Positions 12,550 to 25,500 of a stretch of 64,000 nt of DNA are shown here, piece by piece. The position numbers were made by a program, and so were the translations under genes. Below the pieces are notes generated by a model that had not been told where the DNA came from, ran no database searches, and saw only the letters and a list, made by a program, of their open reading frames with translations. The DNA comes from Chamaelirium japonicum (taxonomy: Eukaryota > Streptophyta > Magnoliopsida > Liliales > Melanthiaceae), in the NCBI GenBank assembly GCA_947650365.1, contig OX393549.1:82042819-82106818 (forward strand), read 5' to 3'. Each line of letters starts with the position of its first letter. The first letter of the stretch is position 1.

Positions 12550-13474
12550 CAAGATATTTTACTGCCACCCCATTCATGGTTCTACCCATCCCATTTTTAC
12601 TTTTATGGACTAAAATATCCTTTAGTGATAGAATGGGGTGTTTCCAAGGGGAGTGTGGAGAGCGTGAAATGTGAAAAAACTTGGGGTGTTATCATCATTG
12701 GAAATGGGTAGGGGTGTAAAAAAAAGCCCACCGGTTCGAACCCGGTCCGAGCTCGCCCCGAAAATCAACGTCCGAGCCCGACCCTGCCCGGTCAATGACC
12801 CGACCCGACCCGGCCCGGCCCGAAAATTCCATGGGCCAGGCTTGGGCTGCCACCTTGAGCCCACAACCCGGTCCTGCTCAAAAGAAGGCCCGTGAGCCCA
12901 GCCCAAAAGCCCGATCCAAATACAATAGATTTTGTATATATACACACAAATTGTACCTATTATACATCAAATGAAGTTAGTGTAGTGGTTTGAGTGGGCT
13001 ATAAGTTCTGTAAGATCTTGAGTTCGAACCGACAAAAAAATATTTTATTAAATAATAAACGGTTTTTAGCCTAAACCCAACTGGACCTGATCCGAAATTC
13101 TTAATATATCTATACACGGGTCAGGCCAAGGCTCATACCCTTGGCCCAAGGCCTGGCCCAGCCCGTTTTACACCCCTAGGAGAGGGTAGAGGGAGTCATG
13201 GGGTGGCAGTAAATTTCCTCAAGGAAAATTTTATTCACACCCCAAAGTTGGTGAGCTTACCCCATTTCCTATTGTCCCCTTTTGTTTCCTAGAAATTTTA
13301 CTGCCATCCCAATAATGTTTCCACTCACCCCTTTTTTACTTTTATGGACCAAAGTATCCTTCAGTGATAGAATGAGGTGTTTTTTGAAGAGGGTGTGGAG
13401 ATAAGAAAATGGGAAAAAACTTGGGGTGTGTTCATCATTTGGGTGGGCAAAGGAATTCATGGGATAGCAGTAAA
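12550..13474. repeat. Two tandem copies of a TTTACTGCC-ended MITE, the first split by a hAT-like insertion
   Basis: Copy 1 runs from about 12550 to 13213 and copy 2 from about 13296 to 13471. Each copy starts with TTTACTGCCA and ends with its inverse (GGCAGTAAA or AGCAGTAAA). The interiors share ACTTTTATGGAC, AGTGATAGAATG and AAAAAACTTGGGGTGT in the same order. Copy 1 is interrupted by the 12709-13178 element. Flanking sequence before each copy is also similar (from about 12499 and about 13232), so a larger unit was duplicated. Confidence 0.6.
12709..13178. mobile_element. hAT-like non-autonomous element, TAGGGGTGTAAAA ends
   Basis: The element starts TAGGGGTGTAAAA at 12709 and ends with the reverse complement TTTTACACCCCTA at 13178. 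Its 470 bp interrupt a MITE copy. The interior is rich in GGCCCGGCCC-like strings and lacks an open transposase. Flanking 8-mers (GAAATGGG left, GGAGAGGG right) are only partly alike, so the target duplication is either mutated or misplaced. Assignment to hAT rests on the terminal sequence and the similarity to the 14.4-kb element. Confidence 0.6.
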
Positions 13475-14362
13475 ACTAACCTAGTTTCCCACCCATTATT
13501 TATTAGTGGCAAATTGCCCTCCCCAATAGCCCACCTAGCACCTGCTTCCCCATCACTGACGTCGCCACTGTCTCCCCTCCTTCTCCTCCTCATCGAAGCT
13601 ATTGTCGTGTATCCTTCCCTCCTCCTCGTTGGAGTTGCTGCCACCTCCCCTTCCCTCTATCGTCGGAGTTGATGTCGCCTCCCTTCCCCTCCTCCTCCTT
13701 CCCCATCACCTCCAGTGAAGGAAGTGGATGTAGTTACGATGGGAAAGAAGGAGTAGGAGGAGCAGAAAAAGAAAGGGGGGGGGAGGGGCAACCATTGGCT
13801 CCAATGATATGGAAGGAGGAGGGGGAGAGGCTGGTGGGGTATGAGATGCGATAAGGGTTGGAGATGGGGTAGGAGATGGAGGTGGGTATAAGGCTGAGTG
13901 TGGTTATTAAAAACCTGGCCATTTCTCTCGCTCTTGTGGTAAGTTTTGATTCTTGATCAATATTGTGCCGATATACTAGCAAGTAGTCATGTCTGTCAAA
14001 GGACGGGGTTGGGGTCAAACTATGCACAATCCTTTGTTTTAGTGGGCATGCCCTAGCCCTTCAGGCTGGAAAATAATGGGCCCTAGTCTGACCGTTCAAG
14101 GGCCAGGGTTTAGCAAGGGCCAAGTTAATGTCATTAGTACAAGGATTATCAACAAGTTTATTTAACCGCTTCAGTCATTAAAAGATTAAATCTTTTTTTC
14201 TTAGCTATTAATGTACCATTGCTTTTTGACTTTTAGCGGCCATTTAAAATCATCATTCTATATTGGGGCATGAGGTCAACAATACAACTCAAAGAATTAT
14301 AAGTCTTATTAGTATTATATAATACTTTAAATACTAATATATCCAAACATGAGAACTCCAAT

Positions 14363-14938
14363 TAGGGGTGGGACTTGGACAGGTCTGACCCGAACCCGAC
14401 CCGCCCAACCCAAACAATGGACAAACATGGGCAAAGCTGGTTAAAAACTTGGACGGGTTTGGACAAAAAAAGATCAACCCGATTTCAATTTGGACGGGTT
14501 TGGGCACCGATCTCCCCAACCCGAGGAACCCGAGGAAGTGACACACTAAGGTTGAATGCTTTGATAATTTTTTTTTTATGGAAATCAAAGACCGCCTATT
14601 TTATGTTTGAATGCTAAGAATTATTTCGAAATATGTGAGGATATGGGTTGGACTTTATGTTTTTGTTATGCAAATTAAAGATTTTTTTTATTCAATTCAA
14701 AAATCTGTTGTTTTTTTTTCCATCTATTTATGTGCACAAGTATTTCTAATTGGGTAACCTGCCCAATCCGCTTATTATTTTGCAAATTGGAAAACCCGAG
14801 CAACCCGAGGAACTAGAATGGGCAAGCATGGGTTGGGCTTCCCCGGGTTCCACGGGCAAAACGGGCAAAGGTTTGTGCAAGTCTTGTTGGGCATGGGCAG
14901 ACCCTTCAACCGCCCAACCCGCCCAAGTCCCACCCCTA
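14363..14938. mobile_element. hAT-like MITE, 8-bp TSD ACTCCAAT
   Basis: The element begins TAGGGGTGGGACTTGG and ends CCAAGTCCCACCCCTA, a perfect 16-bp terminal inverted repeat. The 8-mer ACTCCAAT lies immediately outside both ends (14355-14362 and 14939-14946), which is the TSD length of hAT elements. The 576-bp interior has many short CCCGAACCCG-type repeats and no transposase. Confidence 0.85.
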
Positions 14939-15241
14939 ACTCCAATTCCCATAGGACCATAGTGAGTTGCCGAAAAATGACTGATTAATCCCAAATAATC
15001 ATTAATTTAGCAACTTAATAAGTATTATATATATTTATTATTATTATATAACAAATAGTCGTTGATTTAACTCATTCCTCATCATGGAGGATTTAGGAAA
15101 ACTAGGTCTGACATAGCCTTTAGGCCCTTGTAGGGCAGGGCTTTGGAGGGTCGAGTTGGATAATCTTTCCGAAGGGCCAGATTGACAGGCCTACTAACAA
15201 GTGATGTATGAAATAAGATCGAAGTCGTTCTTATTAGACTT

Positions 15242-15480
15242 TTTTTTGGGTACATAACTGGGGGTCACTGGACCACCGAAAGAGATCATCATGGCACAAC
15301 ACACTAGATGGGACCTAGCCGCCACACAAGCGAACACAAGAAAGGGTTGACCTTGCCTGCAATGAACTGGAGAGGTCCACCTAACCCGAAGTAGAGCACC
15401 TGGCTGAAGCAAAAAATCAATCTTAGGTAAGTACATACAAGGAGTGGTGCCACTACCAGCTGCACTAAGCAACGGTGGTT
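15242..15480 (-). mobile_element. SINE (tRNA-like head, A tail) with 15-bp target duplication
   Basis: The identical 15-mer GTTCTTATTAGACTT occurs at 15227-15241 and 15481-15495 and brackets a 239-bp insert. On the minus strand the insert begins near 15480, has TAGTGCAGCTGG (a good match to the Pol III A-box) within the first 25 bases, and ends in CCCAAAAAAAA at 15242. A degenerate B-box-like GCTTCAGCC follows the A-box. The A tail and long exact TSD are typical of LINE-mobilised SINEs. It has no coding role. Confidence 0.82.
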
Positions 15481-15495
15481 GTTCTTATTAGACTT

Positions 15496-16098
15496 GTCTC
15501 AAATGAAGAATCTTTACCAATTTTCTTTAATATCCTTCAATGGCACCTAAGAGTGAGCCAAGTGTTAATCGTTGGTGGCTCAAAAAGGATCTTTTTGCAA
15601 TAGTCTAGCTTCTTTTGCATCATTTCTATAACAGAATCAAGCAATAGATTTGGGATTAACAATTCCCACATTCATGTTTATATCTAAATATTGGTTTGTG
15701 GGGTGTTTAATTTTAAAATTAGCAACACTTATATTTTATTATAGGGATGAAAAATTAATTTCAAATGAAGCGATGGAGCGTTGTGGCATATTGTGGAGTA
15801 AGTTTTATTAGCCCTTAAATTATATTGTCAAGAGAATTTAGGAAAATTAATATCCATTTTTTCTTGAAGAATATTATTGATACCCCACATATTGTTCATA
15901 GCCCTCGATTTGAATACATCCCATTTTCTTAGATTATACTTTACTCTCAATTAAATGCACATTCTCTCCAGAATACACATTATTTAACTCCTTGCTTCTC
16001 TTGAATATCTCAACTCTTTCTCGCCGACGAGGTTGCCGGTTGAAAGTCGGTGGTCCCGAATATACCTCCTAGCTGCCGATGAGGTCGTCGACTCCTCT
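15496..16098. other. Intergenic AT-rich stretch, nothing recognised
   Basis: I see no conserved open frame, repeat ends or RNA gene between the SINE and the LINE tail. A short GCCGACGAGGTTGCCGG near 16023 is echoed by GCCGATGAGGTCG near 16075. Confidence 0.5.
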
Positions 16099-16329
16099 TT
16101 CTTTTTCTTTTTTTTCTTTCTTTTTTTTTTGATGGGTAAAAAACGAATAAATAAATAGGAACAGGGTACAAAGCACGACTTACTCAAAGTGAGTAAGTAG
16201 AGTCCAAAGGTGCCAGATCCTTATAGTAGTCAGACCGACATGGTAGCTACCATAGGCATCTGGACTCAAAACCAAACCCAACAACATCAAAATGAAGCAA
16301 CAAAATAGCAGAGCTAGCACGAACGATCT

Positions 16330-16720
16330 ATCTCCTCCCATCCGCAACCGCGAGGATCTAGAAGGGCTTGGGTCCTCCATCGATTCTCCGAAGAAAGCTC
16401 CACACCAGCCTCCTCACTGACTCCAAACGATCAATCTACTTTGGAATCCACAGGCAACGAACCACTAACAATCAACGGTCTGCTTCCCCTCGAACGCGAA
16501 CCCGAGGATCTAGAAGGGCTTGGGCCCTCCATCAACTCTCTAAATAGGACTACCTCCTCCATACGAACCTCGCCACACTCTAGCTTTGGAAGCCCATCAA
16601 GAAGTAAATACCAATAGATATTAGAACAAGATAATAACCAACGTAAAGTTTCCCCAAGGTAAGTTTCCCAAATGTAAAGTTTCCCCAAAGGTAAGTTTCC
16701 CTATGTAAATTTCTCCAGAA
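16330..16720. repeat. Direct repeats in the LINE 3' region
   Basis: GAGGATCTAGAAGGGCTTGG occurs at about 16351 and again at about 16502, giving a repeat unit near 150 bp. From about 16635 to 16715, GTAAAGTTTCCCC and GGTAAGTTTCCC alternate as short tandem copies of roughly 35 bp. These lie downstream of the zf-RVT stop on the minus strand. Confidence 0.55.
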
Positions 16721-16892
16721 AAATAGCTACAACCCTAAGGAGCTAACAACCTGAATTCTAGCCTTCGCCAACATAATCCCTCATAGGCTCTGTCACCTCC
16801 CGATCAGAAGCTGAGTCACCTGGATGGATGAAAGGGGTCCACTCTCCAATAATAGCTTCAGCAGAATGCAGCACATCTAGATTATCACTGTT

Positions 16893-19531
16893 TTACACAA
16901 TCTCAATAAACCGAGCTGCAATTTTGGACAGGATTATCGATTTGGTACAAGCTTTATCATCATAGACCCGACTATTCCGTTCTACCCATAACGAGAACAC
17001 AGTGGTAGTAAGAAAGGTCTTCGCCGCCAGTTTGTTAGAACCACCAGAAATAGTCTTAATGAACAGACAACATTTCTTAATAGAGAACCCCACTGCCCCT
17101 GTAGGCCATTTCATTATGTGGCAACATTGTCCCCAAATCGCTTCCGACAATGGACATTTGAAGAATAAGTGTTTAACATCCTCCGCTGCCCTCTCGCATA
17201 GAAAACCCCTATTGCCAAGAGAAATACCTCTCTTTTGAATCCAAGGAGTTATTGGCAATCGATCTTGAACCGCTCGCCAGGTACAGAAGCTGTGATTAGG
17301 AGGAGAAAACGAGTTCCAGATAACTTTAGCCCATTCTTTTAAGGATCCTGAGTTTTTAATAGAGTCCCAAGCAGATTTGAGTGAGAATAAACCATTGCCA
17401 GATTTGTTCCAATAAAGAGTATCCTCATTCGCCTCTGGATCTATAGGAATATCACGAACCAAACTGAAAAGATGCAAAAGCGCTGAATTAGTGGGATTGG
17501 GAAGCTGCCACGCACGATCAACGATCCAATCACTAAGGTTCGGCCACCCCAAATGCATATCCGGAATAGAATAAAGGCCAACGATTTGAATCGGACTCCT
17601 TCCATCAATCCAAGGATCCCTCCAACGGTCTATGCCTCTACCATTAGCCACGCAAAAGGTTAAATTTGGTGCCAATTAAGTCCACCCGACTCTGAAGGAT
17701 ACCATGCCATATACTAGAAGAAGATTGAATAGGAGCCACCTCCTAAAATGACTGACTGTCAAGGTACCTGTCCATCATCCATCGAGACCAGATATTCTCC
17801 GAGTCCTGTAACAGCTTCCAGCCAAGCTTCATGTAACAGGCTTTGCTAATATCATCGATTCTCCTAATCCCCAGCCCGCCTTTAGAAAATGGTTTGCAAA
17901 CTTTTGACCATTTCACATGAACCGTAGCAGATCCCCACAAGAATTTCCGCATCTATCGCTCGAGTAAATTCCGAATATAGGTGGGAATGATAAACACAGC
18001 AGCCCAATAGTAAAGATATGCATACAATACTGTCTTGATAAGCTATAGTCGACCTCCAAAAGAGAGTTTTGAAGATTCCCAAGAAGCTAGTTTAGTCCGG
18101 AATTTTTCTACCAATGAATAGAATAGATGAAGAGTCTTATGTGCCAGGAACAGCGGAAGCCCCAAATAACGAACCGGTAATGAATCAATAGATAATCCCA
18201 GATCCTCGACCAAATCCCCACCATTGGTCACGGCCCTTGATAGGTATATGGTGCTTTTGGCTGTACTAACTTAAAGCCCAGACTCTTGTCCAAACTCCTT
18301 CAAAAGATGAGCAATTCCAGTAAATGTCTGCTTAGAAGCCTTAGAGAAAATCATAATGTAATCTGCAAATAAGAGATGGGAAACAAAAGGAGCTGATCCC
18401 ACACGGAAGCTGCTCCACACCTGATTCGCCAACACATCTTCCAAGGATAAAGAGAGACCCTCCATCACAATAGCAAACAAATAAGGAGAAAGGGGGTCAC
18501 CTTGTCTCAATCCTCTGTTAGATTTAAAAAAGCCCGTCGGAGTCCCATTCACTAACACCGAAAAAGTAGCAGAATAAATGCATTCACTGATCCAACCAAT
18601 CCATTTTCTAGGAAAACCGAGGCAATGTAAAGCATACAGAATAAAAGGCCGACTCACCTTATCATAAGCTTTAGCTATATCAATTTTCACACATGCGTGT
18701 TTCGGGCTTCTCTTCACATCAAATCCTCTGACCAACTCGTGTGCAAGTAGGATATTATCTGTGATGCTTCGACCCGGTATAAAAGTCGACTGATAAGGAG
18801 ATATAATTTCCTTCATGAATAGTTAGAGTCGGTTGGCTAAAATCTTTGCAATGTACTTGTAAACGGAATTGCAGAGCGAAATAGGTCGATAATCCTTCAA
18901 CTGGCAGCAATTGGGGAGTTTCGGGATTAGAGCAATAAATGTATAATAATTCCTTGAGCAGCTGACCAGACTAAAAAAAAATCGACATTGCCTCCCAAAC
19001 ATCATCCTTTATTATATGCCAACAGGTTTGGAAGAAATAACCTATGTATCCATCCGGACCCGGAGCTTTATCATCATCAGACTTTAAAACCACATAATCC
19101 AGCTCCTGTCGAGTAATAGGGCTTATAACCCATGCAGCAGCCTCTACTGAAAGCACCCTCTTAAAAGGAATTTTCTTGAAGGCAATCACGTCTTCCTCAT
19201 AATTAAAGAGCTCTGTAAAGAATCGACGAACTTCCGCTTGAATAGCAGAGGAGCTAGTAAGTACATTCCCCTGTGGATTTACCAAAGAAGAAATACTATT
19301 AAAATTATAGTTAGAATTGACACGGGAGTGGAAGAACCTGGTGTTTCGATCGCCCAATTTCACCCATTGAGCTCTAGATTTCGGTCTCGCATTAGATTCT
19401 TCTTCCTCTGGTAGAATAGTATATTCTTCCATCAGGCTTTTCTCTTGCCGAGCTAGATCCACAGAAACCGGATCATCTTGAATTCGGGCCTGAATGTCAT
19501 CCAGCTCCAATTTGACCACTTTAACCTGATC
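16893..19531 (-). pseudogene. LINE ORF2, 3' part: reverse transcriptase plus zf-RVT
   Basis: The fragments read in order from 19531 down. They include [46 protein letters not shown] and LLFADYIMIFS, which are the successive RT blocks of plant L1 elements. A zf-RVT domain follows (KSAWDSIK, then TWRAVQDRLPIT and C..AAEDVKHLFFKCPLS). Breaks include a frameshift near the A-run at about 18972-18980 and stops near 18820, 18268, 18040, 17953 and 17740. The RT active site reads FADY instead of FADD, so a catalytic Asp is lost. After zf-RVT the frame stops at 16893, and no RNase H domain follows. Confidence 0.88.
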
Positions 19532-20544
19532 GGGAGTGTCACGCCCCAGAAATCAGGTACCGATCCCTGGGGTGTGAATTAAGAAAAACCAAGGGATTTA
19601 GGATTTGGTCAACTGTCTACTCCAATTAGGGTTTCTCACAGGGCTTCTGCTTTATCAAGGAATATTTTAAAACTTACTTTTTACAAAAAGATTTTTATTT
19701 TGAAAGAAAATATAGAGATACAGTTTCATCGACAGGGAGAGGATCACGCTCGACCCTCAACCAGGCTATCCTCTCAGCATGTGCGGCCTGCCAGTGCCCC
19801 ACGTACTGACAGAAGTCCCTCTAGAGGGAGCACGAGACTCAAGCCTCTAAAGGCGAGCCGAGTAGCCTCGCCCGCTCTCTAGCTCTCGGGCACTGGTTCA
19901 CATATCCTATCTAATGGGCTAGTCAATTAGTTCACTTTACAACTTATATTTTCATAATGAGCTACCCTAGGCTTGGGGCCTTGAGGAGAAGCCTACCCAA
20001 AAGAATACAGCTATATCATTGCCACTAATAACATACACTAAGCCAAATCTAGTACGGTTACACTGCCAGAAGGAAAATGACTATTACAAGACATACTGTA
20101 ATCTAAGACTCCACCGCCATCCTAACCCCGCCGCTGGCCTCGTACTACGGCTACCCCTGAGTCTTCAAACCTGCAGAAGAGCCTACTCGTGGGAAAGAGT
20201 AGCCCCCAAAATGAATTGGGAGATTAGCCAAAAAATGGCTAGTGACAAGCTAACTGCCTAGGTAATTAATGATGTCCGTATTTTACAAGCAGTTTACTGA
20301 TTAGCCTGGTTGTCCAACTACGTTCTCAATCACGCCCTAAGTGTCTATGCATTTTCTACATTTGCATACAATTCCTACTGTCACTAGGTTATCGAGAGTA
20401 TCATTTTACAATTAATAAAATTAAACACACTCAATCTGAACCCCGGATATTTTGTTTATCCTGCCCCCGGTCGGGCATTATTACTATAGGGCCTTTTATT
20501 TCGATGTAGAGGGCCGACTCTCTCGCCGCGCATACTCTGACAAT

Positions 20545-22499
20545 TGTTGGAATTGGATCCATGTATCGGAGTCGCAGCGGAAGCAAAAGAAAGATCCGAA
20601 GATCATACGGTGTATGTTTCATTATAATTTCGTGATACAAAACAATCTACATGCAAATCTATGATCTTAGCATATGTGCGGACACCCTAGAGGCATACTA
20701 CGATCTACGGAAGACATGCATGCATCTACTTAGGTGTTTAGATTCATCATACCTTATGGATCTATGATCCGGAAATTACAGAACGATGAAGAACCGTACT
20801 TGAATCGCAAGGGAAACTGTCGGATAGCACATTGTCCTTTGCGAATTGAAGAATCCTCGAAATCCCGTCTCTGAGTGCAAGGATTTCGAGCCGACGGAAG
20901 AATCCGTTGCGAAGACGATGGCGAGCCGCGAGATTTTCTTCTCCTCTTTCTCCTTTCTTCCTTCTCCTTCCTTCCTCTTCCTTCTCCCTTATTCTTCCTC
21001 TCTTTTCCTTGGCCGAAACCATAAAAGAGGAGGACTAGGGGTCGGATTTTTGGAGGGGAGGGAGTAGAACCATTAAGGCCGGCCCTCCCCTCCCTATTTC
21101 CTTTATAGGGCCGGTCTCCCATGGCTCCAAGGAGCCTAGGGCCGGCCCCTAGGTGGATAGGGATGAGGGGGGGTCGGATTTAGGTCTCCCGGGTGTCTAT
21201 CGTGAAGCCCGAACTAAAACGCCCTTCACGAAAAGCAGAAAACTGAAAGTGAGACTGAGTGAGGTGCGCTACTTGGAATCGAGTTCCGTCAGCACCTGTG
21301 AGCTCCTGGAATTATTTCGCTCAATCTAAGATCCATATTCAATATGTTCTGAGCCATATTTCAGAATTTACCAAAATACCCCTACGACTCGTAACACATG
21401 TGAACTAGGTTCTTTGGCTCCGGGCTTGTGCTCCATCGCGCTACTTCGCATCCAACGTATCCAACTAGGTCGGGGAACAATTTCTATACGCAACGACAGG
21501 GTGGAACCTTCAGGGTTCGGGATCTCTAGCTCCAACCGGATCCCTAATTAACTGTTCCGGTGACACACCGAAAGTTCCGTTAATCAGCCCTAATCCGATT
21601 AACCCGCGTAGCCACCCAGAGTGCGACGCGAGTTGAACTCTAGTGATCCTAAACTTATGTTACTCCCTCGTAACCCTGTTCTCTACTATACTCCGATAAT
21701 CCTTATCCCTCCTATTACTGGTGCTATGATACGACTTGGGCGGTGGGGAGCACCGTCAGATCCCGATCGATCATCTGACTAGGGTTTGATGACTTGTCAT
21801 CTATAACACCACACACCTTCCGGTGCTATGCCTAGCATCCAGAACATCGTCAGTCATACTAACAACCACCAGTCCTGGGTTAACTGTGTGGACAAATTGA
21901 CTCATCAAAATGCACCCATCCAACACTGGACGTCGGATAACCTGTAGGGATTATATGTCACTCAAGCGCCAGCCGGGTAACCCAACGTACCGTGGTATTG
22001 GACTATGGAAGGTCCACACACGTTGGCACATCAAAGCACCACACAACTGGTTGGCCCAGTGAGTATGGTCCCTCAGGGTTAAGGACAGATTATCTAGAGT
22101 AGTAAGACGGTTTCTGCACCAGTGTCTGAATCACTGAACTGTGCACCGTCTTGGTTCCTGTTCAACACGATCATCGTGCTTGGTCAGGTGAATGGGAATC
22201 CCACGTTCCCATGGTGGAGACTTCACCACATCCTCTACCTGCCAACAGCTTGTTCTCGGTGAAGCGACCGGCATTACCTAAGCTGTGAACTAGTTCTAGG
22301 TCTACACAGAACTGGTCCACTGGGTCTCCCAAGCATGGATCCTTCATGCGCCTCAGTGGCCTACTGTGTTCCCTATGGTCCTTTTATTATATGAGTATTA
22401 TCATATACCAGAGTAGTATTCTAATTAAAGCAATAACCAAAGTCATCTTTATTAATGTTAATACAGAAAATCCACGCTAAGGACACACGAGCTACAACA
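20545..22499 (-). repeat. Copia 3' LTR
   Basis: On the minus strand the LTR begins TGTTGTAGCTCGTGTGTCC at 22499 and ends CCAATTCCAACA at 20545. It encodes, near its end, a 122-residue basic open frame (21122-20754) shared by all three copies. It differs from the 5' LTR by scattered substitutions. Confidence 0.9.
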
Positions 22500-22510
22500 A
22501 TCTCCCACTT
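22500..22510 (-). other. Copia polypurine tract
   Basis: On the minus strand AAGTGGGAGAT directly precedes the 3' LTR, the expected position for the plus-strand priming purine tract of a Copia element. Confidence 0.7.
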
Positions 22511-22513
22511 GGC

Positions 22514-25500
22514 CTAGCGGGGAACAACAGTCTTAACTCCCATGGCATCCACGTGCTTCTCAAAAGCCTTGGTCGGTAACGCCTTTGTGAAAGGATCTGC
22601 CATGTTATCTGCAGACGCCACCTGAGTCACTGCTACCTCCCTTCGCTTTTGCAAGTCCCGGATTATGTAGTATTTTCGCTCGATATGCTTGCTCTTCTGG
22701 TGATATCTTGGCTCCTTGGATTGTGCTACCGCTCCACTATTATCGCAGTAAAGGACAATAGGATCTTGAGCTCCCGATACGCATCCTAAGTCCATAAGAA
22801 ACTTTTTGAGCCACACTGCCTCCTTGGCTGCTTCGCACGCCGCAACGTACTCAGCCTCTGTCGTCGAATCCACGATGCATCCCTGCTTCACGCTCCTCCA
22901 ACTGACAGCTCCTCCTCCTAATGAAAACACAAACCCTGACGTCGATCTCCTGGATTCTGGATCTGACGCAAAGTCAGAATCCGTATATCCAATCGGCATC
23001 AGTTCCTGTGAAGAGTAAACTAACTCATAATCTCTCATCCTATGGAGATACTTGAGTATACTTTTCACAGCAGTCCAGTGCCCTGGACCCGAATTTGACT
23101 GATACCTGCCCATCATGCCTATTGCATAGCATATATCTGGTCTCGTGCACTATATGGCATACATCAGACTCCCTACTACCGAAGCATAAGGTATCTTCTG
23201 CATCTCTGCCCTCTCCTCAGGAGTCTTAGGACCCTGATCCTTGGACAACTTAATTCCATGTCTGAATGGAACCAGTTCCTTCTTGGAGTTGTGCATACTA
23301 AATCTGACCAAGATAGTATCTATGTAGGCTGACTGTGACAGCGAGAGAATCTTGTTCTGGCGATCTCGAGTTACCTTAATCCCTAGAACATAACTCGCTT
23401 CACCCAGGTCTTTCATGTCAAATTGAGAGGATAACCACACCTTCACTGTAGACAACGTTCCAACATCGTTTCCGATGAGCAGGATATCGTCCACGTAAAG
23501 CACTAGAAAAACTACTGCAGTCTTATCGCTCCTTTTATAAACACATGGTTCATCCATATTCTGTTCAAATCCATAAGACTGGATAGCCTGATCAAAACGC
23601 ATGTTCCAACTTCTGGATGCTTGCTTCAGTCCATAAATAGACCTTTGCAACTTGCACACCAGACCTTCCTGACCTTTTGTGACAAAGCCTGGAGGCTGAG
23701 ATATGTAGATGTCTTCTTCCAAATCCCCGTTGAGGAATGCGGTCTTGACGTCCATTTGCCAGATCTCCCAATCATAATGGACTGCAATGGACAAGAGGAT
23801 CCGGATAGACTTAAGCATAGCCACTGACGAAAAGGTTTCGTCATAGTCGATCCCTTCTCGCTGGGTATAACTCTTAGCGACTAGTCTATCTTTGTAAGTT
23901 TCAACGGTACCATCCGGACCTTTTTTCCTTTTGTACACCTACTTACACCCAACAGGTTTAATGTTGTGAGGTGGTGTTACAAGTGTCCAGATCGAATTTT
24001 GGGACATCGATGTCAGTTCTGCCTCCATGGCTTCCTGTCATGCTGCATGGTCAGTGGATACCATTGCTTCGTCATAGTTCAGAGGATTATTCTTCTGAAA
24101 CTCTGGATCAACCATAAAGTCTTCTCCAATGTATCTATCAGGAGCACTTGTGGTCCTCCCACTGCGACGAACCTGCCGTGGTTCCATAGGAGTCGATTCT
24201 ACAGTACCGTTAATCTTAGTGGTATCGGCTCCCACTACGTTTTCTATCTGCGCACTCCCATCAGTACCAAGCAATTCTTCAAGAACTACTTTACTGGTGG
24301 GCTTATGGTCTATTAAATAATCCTGCTCCAGGAATATGGCGTTCGTCGAGACGACAACCTTTCTATCCTCAGGATCATAAAATAAACCACCCTTTGTCCC
24401 TTTTGGATACCCAACGAACAGACATACATTTGTTTTTTGACTCCATCTTATCTCGCTTGTCCTTCCGCACATGTGCTGGACAACCCCAAATCTTAAAGTG
24501 TTGTAGGCTTGGCTTTCGCTTCAACCACAGCTCCCAAGGAGTTAGGGGCACTGACTTTGATGGAACAAAGTTCAAAGTATATGCTGCCGTCTCTAGGGCA
24601 TATCCCCAAAAACTAGGTGGCAATGTTGCATAACTCATCATAGTCCGAACCATGTCTAACAAAGTTCGGTTTCTCCTCTCAGATACACCGTTCCGTTGTG
24701 ATGTCCCTGGTGCAGTCAACTGGGATACGATCCCATGCTCACGCAGGTACCCAATAAATTTATCCGATAGGTATTCGCCTTCTCGATCCGATCGAAGAGA
24801 CTTGATACTTTTACCCGTCTGCTTTTCTGCTTCAGCTCTGAACTCCTTGAACTTATCAAAGGATTCAGACTTCCGCCGTATTAGGTATATGTATCCAAAC
24901 CTCGAGTGATCATCCGTGAAGGTGATGAAATACTCGAAGCCTCCTATGGCATGGACACTTATGGGCCCACATACATCAGTGTGTACCAACTCCAATACCT
25001 CCTTAGATCTGCTACCTTTGGCTCGGAAAGACCTTTTAGTCATCTTGCCTTCCAGACAAGACTCACACGTCGGTAGGCTTTCTGAAACATTTGGACTTAA
25101 GAGTCCTACCTTAACTAATCTGTGAATCCTGTCTAAGGCTATGTGTCCAAGCCTTAGATGTCAAAGAAGTGTTGGATTATCTGAGGGATTTTTCATTTTA
25201 GATGAGTTAATCACACAAGTTTCAGTTATGTTATCCTGCTTATGATTGGAGTTAATTACATAGAGACTATTCTGTATCTTTCCCTTACAAACAAAGGAAC
25301 CATTCAATTTAATTGACACACCAGAAGCATCAAATAAAACTGAAAAACCTTCATTATTCAATAAGGAAACAGAAATTAAATTACATCTCAAGGACGGTAC
25401 ATAAAATGTGTCTCTAAGTAATAAACTTCTTCCATCAAGGAACTGCAAGATGACATCTCCAACTGCTTCAACCTCTGCCACGACCTCAGTTCCCATACTT

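Noticed and set aside
19700-19882. 60-codon plus frame in the left LTR part
   Set aside because: It has no similarity I recognise and lies in a non-coding LTR.
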